Positions 45,540-55,915 of a stretch of DNA of 64,000 nucleotides are shown piece by piece. The position numbers and the translations under genes were made by a program. Location: contig OZ316897.1 of NCBI GenBank assembly GCA_973895155.1, forward strand, positions 10,850,001 to 10,914,000, in the 5' to 3' direction. Numbering within the stretch: the first letter of the stretch is position 1; the number at the start of each line of letters is the position of its first letter. Under the pieces are notes generated by a model. It worked only from the letters and a program-made list of their open reading frames with translations, did no database searches and was not told the origin of the DNA. Origin of the DNA: Marsupella aquatica (taxonomy: Eukaryota; Marchantiophyta).

Positions 45540-46520
45540 TAATGAGATAGAGAAAGAAATATAAGTAACCCAAACCCTACCCTAAACCCAAACCATGAAA
45601 TGAAACCTTCATTAAAACCTAACCCAAATCCCTCAATCACCCTAAACCCTTACCCTCACCCTAACCAATACCCAAATCCCTCATTAAAAATTCAACCCTT
45701 TACCCTAAACCCAAACCCCTACCCTAAACCCAAACCATGAAATGAAACCCTTCATTAAAACCTAACCCAAATCCCTCAATCCCCCTAAACCCTTACCCTT
45801 ATCCTAACCAATACCCAAATCCCTCATTAAAAATTCAAACCCTTACCCTAAACCCAAACCCCTACCCTAAACCCAAACCATGAAATGAAACCCTTCATTA
45901 AAACCTAACCCAAATCCCTCAAGCACCCTAAACCCTTACCCTTATCCTAACCAATACCCAAATCCCTCATTAAAAATTCAAACCTTTACCCTAAACCCAA
46001 CCCAAATTCCCCAATTACATATAAAACCCTTACCCTATCTACACCTTACTTTACCTATATAGGCCAACCCCCACCCCTAGAGTTATTCTAAACTTCACCC
46101 TAACCCCTAAATTGAGGCCCTTTTTAAAACTTAAGCAAAAATCGTACCCCCTCAATTAGAACCAAATCCAACCCTATATCATGTTACACCCCAACCCAAA
46201 CACTTACATTAGAAACCCAACCCCTTTAAAAAAACCACAATTAAACCCCCCAACTAAAAACCAAACCCAATCCCTTTAAAAAACAACCACAATTCAACCC
46301 CTCAACTAAAACCAAACCCAACCCCTGTAATTACTCACAACCTAATGCAAACCTCTACCTTGAACCCTAAGCCAAACCCATTAATTTAAACCCAACCCTT
46401 TTATTCCAACCTAACCCAAGTTTTAACCCCCTTAATTAAACCAAATACTCCTAGATTAAAACCAAATATGAACCTAACCTTTAATTAAACCCAAACCTTT
46501 GTTAACTTATATTCTAGTTA
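45540..46520. repeat. Telomere-like CCCTAAA-rich array with a period of about 143 bp
   Basis: The stretch is dominated by CCCTAAACCC, AACCCAAACC and related C/A-rich motifs. In 45565-45995 a higher-order unit of about 143 bp repeats three times (CCATGAAATGAAAC at 45593, 45735 and 45879). Beyond 46000 the motif decays. It lies between two divergent genes inside the CACTA element, so it is not a chromosome end. Confidence 0.88.
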
Positions 46521-46639
46521 TCCTTACAACCCAAACATCCATTGACACCCCTTCCATGTTAACTTATGGGCACTTAACATACCTTAAATGTCGTTTGACA
46601 AACCTTAATAGCCGTTTGACACCCCAAAGTGTTTTCCAA

Positions 46640-46900
46640 CCCTAAACAGATAAGACCTGCCGTTATAGAATCTTTTCACAAGTTAGAGAATCTTTTTGCG
46701 AACCTACGGCCTTCGCACTTACTTCGCAAAAATAGAGGCCAAGAACGATTTTTTGGGTCTTCTGCGGGTTGCGATGGCCTTGCGAAGGGAATAGAATTTG
46801 GAAGTGCCTCGCAAGTTGCGAGACTATTTGCGAGGGCGCGGGCTTTGCAGTTTCCCATGCGTATGTCATCGCAAACCCATTTTTGAACGGCGTAAACATC
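46640..46900. repeat. Internal cluster of TTGCGAA motifs, block 1
   Basis: The same TTGCGAA/TTCGCAA motif as in the CACTA subterminal regions is clustered here (TTTTTGCGAACC, CCTTCGCACTT, CTTCGCAAAA, CCTTGCGAAGGG, CTCGCAAG), immediately upstream of the plus-strand ORF. Confidence 0.65.
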
Positions 46901-46999
46901 GGCGGGAGCTCGCATTCGGGCTCATTTCAGTTTTTGAGCGAGACGAGAAGGGCCGGGGCGCGCGCGACAGTACGAGGGAGACTGTGAGAGAGGGGAGCT

Positions 47000-49042
47000 A
47001 TGGCTACCGGTGAGGGGAGTGGAGGGCAAGGTGGTAGTGGTAGTGGTAGTGGCAATGGGGGAAATCCAGAGAAAGAGAAGAATGCCTGGGCAGACTTAGT
47101 GGCCCAACATCTCAGTGCTGCACAATTGGGAGAAGTGAATCTCAATTCTCCAGCAGGGCTTGCCTCTTTGAGTGCCATTCTTGGACAGGTTTTGCAAACT
47201 GGGATTGTAGCAGGACAAGCTACTAGAGAGGGGGAGGAGAGGGCCGCAGCTGAAGAGAAGGCTAGAGAGAAAAAAGGAAGAGAGAGGAAAGAACTAAGTC
47301 AGGAGTTGCCTCTCCTCAAGCCCTAGAGAAGCAGAAGAGAAGAGAAGAGAGGAGAGAGATTCAATTCAAAAACAGAGGGAGGAGCAACGTCAGAAAGAGG
47401 AAGCAAGAAAAAAACTTCCATTCATTGCCTTGGAGACGAGTGGGACTCCAACTGAGCTAGCGTATGCAGGGGCTAAGAGCACAATCAAGCAGATTATCAC
47501 AAGCAATTTCTCACGAGGCATGCAGTGGGGGAAGATTGAGAAGGCAGAGCGAAAGAGGGTCATCAACCAAATCAAGGATGCATTTCGCAATGGGCCTGAC
47601 ATAGATGAGCAATGGTTGGCAGATAAGATTTCAAATTCTATGTCTCAAATGCGATACCATGACAGGATGAAGATTAGAGCCCACCTGAAAGACTTGAGAT
47701 CATACAGGAACTTGCGCAGACCCCTCCACTTCACCGAGGACATCTGGAATTCGTTTTACAAGATTGAGGTGCAAATTAAGGCAGCTCACGAGTTGGAAGA
47801 GTGGAAGGGCAATCTAGATCGAGCCTTGAAAGCAAAGGAGGCCGGGAAGCTCCCCCCTGACCACAACCTGAAGCCACTTGAGCAGAAGGTAGCTGAGATG
47901 CAGAAGGTGGCCGACCAGGAGGGAAAGCCACCCAAGCGTTTCACAGATGCAGCCAAACGAGTAAAATCCACCCCCAATCCAATCCACAAGTTGGGTCAAG
48001 GCGGGCTCCCCGGCCTCAAGTCACACTTTGTGAGTGCCTCTTGCTCCTCCCTAACCTCTCTATTCCTTTCAAAGTTGTGCAATGCAAGTGAATGACATCC
48101 CCGAATGTTCTTGCTGTTGTGCATGCTTGCTTGGTTACTAGTTTAGGGCAACTCTGACACTTAGAATTTTTGGCAAATTTTTAAAAACTCTCGGGAACAC
48201 AGTTTGCGAAGGTGTTGCGATGCGCATTTGTTCGCAAACCCCTCGCAAAGTCTATCATGGACTTTTTCCATTTCAATTTTCCGATGCCTTTGCAAACAAA
48301 TGCGCATCGCATACTCCATCGCAATGCCTTCGCAAAAAATGTGGTTCGCAAGTTGCCATGCTTATAGGTTCGCAAATTTGAATTTTAAATTTTTTTTGGG
48401 TCGTGTTTAGTAGTTGAGGATTTAGGCGTCATTTGTGGCTATAGGGTATGCTTAAGGGCAAATTTAACCAATTTTAATTGGTTTTATGCATGGCAGTATC
48501 GGAGGTACAAAAGGAAGATATCAAAAAAGCATATTGAGGTGGCGATAGAGCATGGACGAAAGTACCTCTTTGCGATGGTAGATGCCGAGTTGGCTACTAT
48601 AAGTGTCTAAGTGTGAACCATATGATTAGCATGCGAACATTGTGAGTGACCCTTTATGTCTTGCGGAAACTAATGATATGTAATGGATGCAGGATTCGGA
48701 TGAGCCTGAGGGGTCGGGTGCTGATGTGAGCAGTAGTGATGACGATGAGGGGGCTACTCCTGGTACTAGTGTTGCTCGGGGGGGAGTAGTCGTGAGGTAG
48801 GTTCTTCCCACCGTGGTAGTGGTGGTAGTCGTGTGTCATCAGCACACGTTGATGACCAGGGGGAGGAGGAGGACCCTGAGGATGAGGAGGAGGAGCAGGA
48901 GGGGCAGGAGGAGCCAAAGGAGCAGCAGGAGCAGGAGCGCCGACGGCCATCACGCACCCATCACCAACAGGATCCCCGGAAGGATAAGGGCAAGAAGCCA
49001 GCCAAGAAGCCAACCAAGAGGAGCCGCAAGAGCCCATTCTAG
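47000..49042 (+). pseudogene. Second CACTA-borne gene, divergent from the transposase; function not recognised
   Basis: It starts at ATG 47000 with a Gly/Ser-rich segment, then an alpha-helical Glu/Lys/Arg-rich part. A frame change near 47310-47400 precedes a 200-residue conserved-looking block (LAYAGAKSTIKQIITSNF, QMRYHDRMKIRAHLKDL, LHFTEDIWNSFYKIEVQIK). A GTGAGT donor at 48029 joins in phase to exon 48497-48604 (YRRYKRKISKKHIEVAIEHG) and then to 48693-49042. A 1-bp shift in a G-run near 48780 is needed. The C-terminus has an acidic run of Glu/Gln/Asp followed by a Lys/Arg-rich tail. The layout suggests a DNA- or chromatin-binding second protein, the position held by TNPA in En/Spm, but no domain was recognised. 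Frame breaks make this copy doubtful. Confidence 0.5.
48185..48390. repeat. Internal cluster of TTGCGAA motifs, block 2 (in an intron)
   Basis: TTTGCGAAGG, GTTGCGATGC, GTTCGCAAACC, CCTCGCAAAG, CTTCGCAAAA and GGTTCGCAAG crowd within 200 bp inside the intron between the second and third exon of the plus-strand ORF. Confidence 0.65.
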
Positions 49043-49239
49043 TTATTTTGTAGAGATACATGCATGAGAGTGACTTGTCATGCCGGAGCTTAGGGTAGGA
49101 AGAGGCAGGATAGGTTTAGAAGGGCGGACCTAGCATCAGATATTTCCCCCCTCTTGTCCATGTATAGGGTTCTTTGAAGCCCTATCATTTTGTTCATGCT
49201 TTTCCATTTTATAAAACAACAATTTTGCCTTCCACATTG

Positions 49240-49827
49240 GGTCCCAAGGAAAACCCCTCGCAAATAATGTATTGAATCCTCTGTGATCATAATTTTGCGA
49301 ACCCTTTAAGAACTCATTCCCATCGCACAATATAAACCCCAAGGCGTCGCACTTTTTGAGTCAATTAACTTCAGAACTTCAGATCCAAATATGTCGGGTT
49401 TTTGTGATACTTCTAGGATCGCACTTTCCTAATCCAAACCGTTCACAAACTTCTGAAATCACCGGTATCGCTCTTTGTCATACAATCCCCATCAAAACAA
49501 TTGAACCAGTATCTTTCGCAAATATGATGCGATGGTATATCCTTCTCAAATATCGACGCCCGCGCGGGACGTGTGCGTGTATGTTTGCGAACCTTATGCG
49601 ACGTATAATGGATCGCACAAGTATTGAATCTTGCGAACCTCTCAGCTTCACAGTTTGCCATGGTGTTGCGATGCCGTTGCGATGGTCCGCGTGTGAAGTT
49701 ATTAGGTTCGCAAAGTGCAAAGGTGGTGCGATGCGCGTATGTTCGCAATGGCCAGAATTATGAAAATCAGGGGCTTGTTAGTTGCGATGAGATTGTCTTC
49801 GCAAAACCGGCCGATAGTGTTGTAGTG
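49240..49827. repeat. Right subterminal repeat region of the CACTA element
   Basis: About fifteen TTGCGAA/TTCGCAA-like motifs in both orientations precede the right terminal inverted repeat, mirroring the left end. Confidence 0.75.
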
Positions 49828-49830
49828 AAG

Positions 49831-50135
49831 TGACTCCTTCCCAGCCTGAGCATGTTGGGGTGAGTGTTGATAGTCCAAGTGATAAAGATATTGTCCAAAT
49901 ATTGCGGGAAATATTGTCCATAGATAGAGCTCAAACAAAGGTCGAGCGGAAATATTATCTGGAGTTGGAAGAATATCGCAATACCTATCATTGAACCCAC
50001 TCAGGAGCTGATTGTGCCTCCACGCAATGCATTCTGCACACATAGAGCAGGAATGGTCAAAGTCAGGGTGGAGCCAGTTGTCTGAATGATCTAAAGCGCG
50101 ATGGAGTCAGTTGTCTCAATGACCTAACCTGGGTG
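49831..50135 (-). pseudogene. LRR-locus copy C: exon 2 start joined to upstream sequence
   Basis: The first 75 bases (TGACTCCTTCCCAGCCTGAGCA and GGGGTGAGTGTTGATAGTCCA) match the antisense of the LRR N-terminal cap exon near 34293-34350. From about 49960 the sequence instead matches the distal upstream region (AACCCACTCAGGAGCTGATTGTGCC, TCTGAATGATCTAAAGCGCGATG near 36820-36920). Exon 1 and the intron are missing between them. The CACTA element abuts its left end. Confidence 0.7.
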
Positions 50136-50136
50136 G

Positions 50137-50655
50137 CTTTACAAGACGTTGGGGCAGTTTTCACATTTTTTTTTGTCTCCAAGATATGACCAGAGCCATC
50201 CATTTGGGAGAAACTGCTGCTATGCACATTACAAAACATTGGGGACACTTTCAACCCAACTTACCAATTTTACATGGAATGTAATGGGGCCCAAGTTTTG
50301 CCTATGTGTAGCACTCTTTTGTCCTAGATTTTAGACCACCTCTCTTAGAGGTCTATTCTTCTGGCCTCTTGGTCCATTTTTATTTGAAGTCATTTACATT
50401 AAAAAGAATCCACAAGTCCTTTATAATATTTTCTCTTCTGACATCTAGAAAGACTTTAGCCAAAGGTTAGGTGACATTCAGGTGGAGTGGGCCCTCAATC
50501 TGCCATTCAGTAAATTAATCTGACAAGACCTTGCGGGCAATATAAGGATTCAAAAAATGTTTTTAGCCCTGGGACACTGTATTTAGTGTGTGCAATGGCC
50601 TCCAGTTTGCTTTGGTGAAGAAAACTCCCAAGTGCCCCTAGTCTTGTAAAGTCCT
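50137..50655. mobile_element. Candidate MITE with CTTTACAAGAC ends
   Basis: The left end CTTTACAAGACGTTGGGGCA faces a right end whose reverse complement is ACTTTACAAGACTAGGGGCA. It has inserted within copy C of the LRR-locus duplication. I could not identify a clear target duplication and the interior has no ORF. Confidence 0.5.
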
Positions 50656-51529
50656 CCTACAGCACTGCAATCCTATTATTATGTAACTAAGACTACGATG
50701 TCTGCGTCTCGATCCCGGAGTCAGGCACCTACGAAGGAACTCTGACAATGAGTTCTGGTTACGGGTCTAGTTAGAGACTCTTGTAATTCTAAAAATTCAG
50801 GGAAAAATCCACATCACCTCATAAATTCTTAACCATTGGATCTATGTAATTGGACCATCTAGATTCTTTTCATGTGTGAACACTTGTGTGAACAATTAGG
50901 TGGGACAAAAGTGTCACTTCAATTCTCAGCCATTGGATGTTTCTGATTGGAGCATCTAGATGCTTTGCATGTGAGAACACATGTGGGACAAAAATGAGAA
51001 CTAATGTCAGATTGCATTACATAATGTGCATGCATTGATGTCATGCCAAAATAGATGCATGTATATTTCTCTCCCATTTTTCTTAACCATACCATGCCAA
51101 GTGAATGAGTGTACAATTAACTTTCCCCCCTTTTTCTTTAACTTTTGTCCTTTATAAATGCGGAAAGAGTGTGAGTCCGAAGAGGGTATTTCAAATACTA
51201 AAATATCAAAGATTCTAATAACTTAGGAGGATTGTATATAGACCTAAAATTTCATTTAGAACAAACAAGATAGATTTAAATGTTCCTCCAAAATATAAGA
51301 AGGGGTACCTGGGAGGTTTCGGTCACATGTATATCTCATTACATTTTCCTTAGTGAGGGCCAAGGGGGATGTACATCCTTAATATTGTTAGTTATGTTGA
51401 GATAAAATTGACCCACCATGTTGTCACATGGAACTAGTGCACAATATACAATCTATTTTGACATAGAGATGTTTGGTTTGCCCAGTTTAGGGTGTGTCTA
51501 TGACCAAAAGAAAAAATTCACTATACACT
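50656..51529. other. Duplication fragment and spacer with an imperfect direct repeat
   Basis: About 50690-50740 (CTACGATGTCTGCGTCTCGA) belongs to LRR-locus copy C. Around 50826-50990 an imperfect 95-bp direct repeat (CCATTGGAT...CATCTAGAT...GTGGGACAAAA) is present. I see no gene. Confidence 0.5.
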
Positions 51530-51800
51530 AACCTTGGGGGCCTCAATCCAAGGGGTGTCCCATATCACGCTTGAAGTTTTGGGGGAATAAACACCCTAAA
51601 AGTTAAGTCAATAAAGGGTTTTTTAGAAAAAAATTTACCCATAACTTAATGGAATATTCTTGGGAATATTCCCATATTTGCTCTTAAAAACCCTATGCTT
51701 CTTATCAAAATTGGATTAAAATAACCCTAATGTTCTTCAACAAAAATTTAAAAGTATTTCACTAAACCCAATAAAAAACCCTATACTTATTCGTAAGTGA
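51530..51800. mobile_element. Copy of the dispersed foldback-type repeat also seen at 57 kb
   Basis: GGAATATTCTTGGGAATATTCC, AAAATTGGATTAAAATAACCC and TAATGTTCTTC blocks match the arms of the inverted repeat at 56975-57780 in the same order. No target duplication was located. Confidence 0.5.
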
Positions 51801-52374
51801 TGGGTCGGAAGAAAAGAAGTGAGGACCCCGGGACACTAACACCATACATTGGCTACGGTAGTCACAAACTGAGCTCCATGACACAATATTCTTCTTTCTT
51901 TCCAGTCTCCAACTCTTGACCATTGATCTCTAGTGTGAGCACAATAAAGTGTTCCTCCAAGGTATAGGCCTTCTCCACTAGTCTAACCTAAGCAGCACTT
52001 AACCATGATTAATTTGTGCTCCAGTTAACCCCATGTAACCACTTGCCAGAGTTATGTATCAACAAGTTGTTAATTTCCTGCTCTCAACAATGTTGTAATG
52101 GATGGAGCATGCAATTGTAAAAAAGAACACACACGCACCCCAATCCTCCCCCACTTAACCCTAAACCTACCCCCTTTCCCTTTACCACATCAAACAACTT
52201 TCCTAATTTTTTGGCACCAAACAAATTTTGCCTTTCGGTAGAGTCCAATTGATAGAAAAATGGTTTTTTGGCAACAAACAAATCTTGCCTTTTGGTAGAG
52301 TGGCCAATAGATAGAAAAATGGTCAGAAAATTAAAGCTCAATGTTACTAACAGATCCCAACTAGACCCACATAC
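51801..52374. other. Spacer with a tandem duplication of about 62 bp
   Basis: Near 52205-52325 the unit TTTTTTGGCA(C/A)CAAACAAAT and TAGAAAAATGGT occurs twice in tandem. No coding region is evident. Confidence 0.55.
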
Positions 52375-53225
52375 TGGTTTGAATTCCCTTTATAGGATAA
52401 CTACAAAGGGAATTGAAGAGGTCGCAGGACTCTTTAGACGACAGTTTCACTTTGCACAGACAGACAGAGATAGACTTCCGCGGGGCCGAGTTACTGTAAA
52501 GCCACCTTGACCGCTCAAATCATTCACTTCGACACTTCTCTTGTAATATTTAAACCATTCCAGACTACTTTGTCAAAAGAATGAATCCGTCCGGAGAACC
52601 TTCAAGAAGCAGCTCCGTGCTTTTCGCTCTCCACACTTGATGAGCACCGTACCTCCCTATTGACGTCCCTCGTAAGTTCTAAATTCAACGAGGAAAAACC
52701 AACGACGGGGCATCCGTGACAAGCTTATACAGTTAATCAATTATGTTTGCTTGGAAGCCAATAAATTGTAAATTGATGGTGAGTACAATCAAGCCAAAAA
52801 AATAACACAGGATGATCGGAGCGGACGGATAGCGGACCTAAATGGAAAACTCTGTCCATACTGAGCGTAGATGCGGCCATGTTTTGTCCTCGTTTGAAGT
52901 AGTCCTAGATCACTGTAATATGAACTAGCAGGATTCAATACAATCGTTATCCTGTTAGAATTTGTCTAGTAGAATCGTCGTTCAGTCGAGATGATCGATG
53001 CAATTGATTGTGATTTCGCAAGTGTCGCATATTACGCATCGGTATCAGGTGTTAGATATCCATTTCAAGTGAAAAGTTTGATGCATGGTAACAAGAATAA
53101 AGACGGGAAGTTTGCACCAGATAAGGTAGTGAAAGACAGCAGATAGCTTTGACTGAATCCGGTGACATTGAATGTGGTCGAGCAGCTGCTACTCTGCATC
53201 CATGACGTTACAGAGTTACTGGAAT
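52375..53225 (-). repeat. Segmental duplication copy C, distal part
   Basis: It is colinear with 37010-37990: GAATTCCCTTTATAGGATAACTAC, AAAGAATGAATCCGTCCGGAGAACC, GAGTACAATCAAGC..., ATTACGCATCGGTATCAGG and TTTGACTGAATCCGGTGACAT. It is separated from the proximal part of copy C by repeat insertions. Confidence 0.82.
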
Positions 53226-54689
53226 AATCAATCACAAAAGAGTTAGTTCAGCTCAAGTCAATTACCTCACGTGTATCAATTGAATATTCAATCACAAAAA
53301 ACAGTCAGCTCACAATTCCATTACCTCAAGTGAGTCAGGGTCCTCATCTTAGGAAGGGAAAGTTACTCGATTGCCCAGTAATGTGTATATTGCTAAACTG
53401 ACCAAAATACCCATAGAGTTCAAATACCCTTCCAACTTCTCTGAAATGGAAGGCACTATAGTCAGCTCTCTCTAAGCGCACCCTCCCTAAGCACAAAAAA
53501 CTGGTTTACTGCGAGGCATCTCGTTAAATATATACCTTTCAATTTACAAGGAGTTTGGACTTTTGCATCTTTTCTAAGTGCAGGGCCCTGGAATCATTTT
53601 GCTAATCCACAACTTTAATTTAGCAAAACCCTTGATAAGAGAATTTTGTACTGTACTAAGAATGGGTTGCACTTATCAGTAAGCGCATAATCCCATCAGA
53701 TTGCATTTACTGAACATGCACACCCTTTCTTAGTAGAATTGAAAATGTATAATTTATGGAGTTGGACACTAAATTTAGGGCAGGGATTGTACAATTTGTA
53801 TGATGAGTCATGAGAGCGCTCACCCACAGAGGGGCCACTTATTGATAAGTCCACTTGAGGAGGTTTGCACTTATCAAAGAGTGCAAAAACTGGCTTAGTG
53901 TACATCAGATCGGTTTTCCCGAAAGTGTGCACTCGATCAGATAGAATTAGTGTATACTTCTCTTGAACCCCTCCTACTTCTCTGGAATGAAAGTGTTCCT
54001 ATTGCCGCCACTTTCATCAACTGCTATTGAAATTAAAGTCTACCATGTCTAAGTGCAGGCTCCCAGGAAGACACCCCAAGCTGGCACTTATCCACTCTAT
54101 GCACTATGTGTTAAGTTGCACGGGATATCATTTTCGCACTTGTTTATATTGCATGTTGCATTACCAATAAGGGCATGTAAATTTTTTATGCACTTCCCCA
54201 TATGTGTTGTCAGCTTTTACACATTTTATCATATTTTTTAAGGGGAAATCTGTGAAACCCCATTATAGAAAGGAACAGACAATCATAACATTTGAACCCA
54301 AGACTTATTGTCACTACTCAAGTGAACTATCACACAGTCCTGCCTCTCTGGGCATCAGGTGTTACACATTAGTCTCCTCACAGCCCAACCTTCATATTGC
54401 ATGATTCAACTAAATAAGGGCATCCACTGCACTTATCAATAATGCTTCTAATATATGTATTGCAGTGGCAAATGCATGTGCACTCTCATAGAGGGAAATG
54501 TACATTAGTCTTATGTATTTGTCTTTGCGTGATATGCACGTGATATGCACCTGCAATCACAGATGGTGTAATTTTGGTGCATTTACACAGGAGGCCGCTG
54601 TCATATTAAGGTACTAGCCTACCTGCCTGCAGTTACCCCCACAGAATGCACTTATGCATGTAGACTTTAGTGGGCAGTGCTATTATCAA
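53226..54689. other. Repeat-derived stretch with pogo-like terminal sequence
   Basis: AGCTCTCTCTAAGCGCACCC near 53464 resembles the terminal repeat of the pogo-like element at 38493. Many CACTTATCAATAAG-like and AAGTGCA-like motifs follow in both orientations. It could be a diverged pogo-derived MITE, but a matching right end was not found. No gene is supported. Confidence 0.4.
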
Positions 54690-55010
54690 CAACCGTTTGA
54701 AAGTTATAAAGCAAAGTTATGGCCATTGAAAATGATAAAGCAAAGTTACGGCCATTGAAAGTAATAAAGCAAAGTTATGTCAACAACCCTTGAAAATAAT
54801 AAATATATATCACATTACCCAAAAGATAAAAATGCCAAACCAGTAGCCAGTAGACATGATCCCACAGGCCAAAAAGGCCCAATAAAGGGAGGAAAAAGCA
54901 AATAACAAAGGGAGTAAATAAACCAAGTAACAAAGCAAAGTTCTGTCAATGGCCAATGAAAGTAATAAAACAAAGTTCTGTTGACACTTAAAGTAATAAA
55001 GCAAAGTCCC
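54690..55010. repeat. Minisatellite of GTAATAAAGCAAAGTTA units, second array
   Basis: Six or so units of GGCCATTGAAAGTAATAAAGC type, interrupted near 54810-54930. Same family as 29040-29215. Confidence 0.75.
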
Positions 55011-55189
55011 CAATGCATGAGGCCTTTCGGGGTGAAGGATTTCAAATTTTTAATTTGAATGCTTTGGACTAGATCGCTTTAAATAACCACTGTCAGTGTA
55101 AAAGGAGGACATGACAAAAACCTGTCATTTTTCATTCTGTCCATCTTTTGCTCCATTTTTTCAGGAGCTTAACTACACTGTTCAGCATA

Positions 55190-55520
55190 ATAGTATTCCT
55201 CACACTGATATGAGAAGAGACATTTCCGGGCTCTTCCCATGGATTAGTGTTATGCAGGGTAATTCTGTTATAACACTAATTCCACATACAATGAATTAGT
55301 GTTACTGAGGTCTCCGGTGCGAGAAAATAGGGGAAAAAACTATTTTGGAAAATCCACAAGCATTAGTGCTACTTTAGACTCAAGATCACCCAAGTTTTAC
55401 TAACACTCTCTACAAAAGTGGAACACATTTATTTTGAAAATTTGACAAAAATTAGTGTTACTTTGGACTCCTGATCACTAATTTGGTAGTAACACTAACT
55501 TACTATTTTAACAGTAATTG
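55190..55520. repeat. Cluster of ATTAGTGTTAC motifs
   Basis: At least seven copies of ATTAGTGTTA(C) or its reverse complement TAACACTAAT occur within 330 bp, in both orientations, suggesting the ends and interior of a small inverted-repeat element. Confidence 0.6.
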
Positions 55521-55564
55521 CAGTGAACTGTGTATTTATGAGAACTCAATAACTGTGCATTGCA

Positions 55565-55915
55565 CAAAGATGTCGTTAAGAAAAATGATGCAGTCCAAGA
55601 TGTCGTCATCTGAAAGGTGTCATGAAGTAAAAAGTTGCCGATAAGAAAAAAAGTTGTTTCGCCAAAGATGTTGTTATGTGCGAGGTTATGTGAAAGATGT
55701 CATGAAGTAAAAAGTTATTGGTAAGAAAAAAATATTGTTTCGCCAAAGATGTTGTTATGTACGAGGTTATGTGAAAGATGTTGTGAAGCAAAAAGATGTC
55801 GTTAAGAAAAAAAGTTGTTTTGCCAAAGATGTCGTTCTGTGAAAGATGTCGTTAAGAAAAAAGATGTCATGTCACCCAAGATGCCATTACGTGAATTATA
55901 TTGTTAAAAAAAGGT
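55565..55915. repeat. Minisatellite of AAAGATGTCGTTA-type units
   Basis: Units of 20-60 bp combine AAAGATGTCGTTAAGAAAAAA with GTTATGTGAAAGATGTCATGAAG. It is preceded by TGTGCATTGCACA, a variant of the palindrome that precedes the related array at 6172. Confidence 0.75.

Larger units (their letters stand above)
39851..49827 (-). mobile_element. Complete CACTA (En/Spm) DNA transposon with extra genes
   Basis: The left end begins CACTACTACATATTGGCC. The right end is GGCCGATAGTGTTGTAGTG, whose reverse complement starts CACTACAACACTATCGGCC. Both are flanked by AAG, a perfect 3-bp target duplication (39848-39850 and 49828-49830). The element spans 9,977 bp. Subterminal regions are dense in TTGCGAA motifs in both orientations, typical transposase-binding repeats. 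Inside are a TNP2-type transposase (minus), a SET-domain gene (minus), a telomere-like array and a second ORF (plus). It has inserted beside, or into, a copy of the LRR locus. Confidence 0.93.

Noticed and set aside
45540-46520. Chromosome end or true telomere
   Set aside because: The CCCTAAA units are degenerate, have a higher-order period and lie inside a transposon with sequence continuing on both sides.
48813-49067. Arg-rich and Pro-rich alternative frames at the end of the CACTA plus-strand gene
   Set aside because: They are shadow frames of the Glu/Gln-coding low-complexity region in the more plausible frame.
55190-55520. Gene-sized frame in the ATTAGTGTTAC cluster
   Set aside because: Only short frames rich in repeat-encoded residues; no start context or domain.
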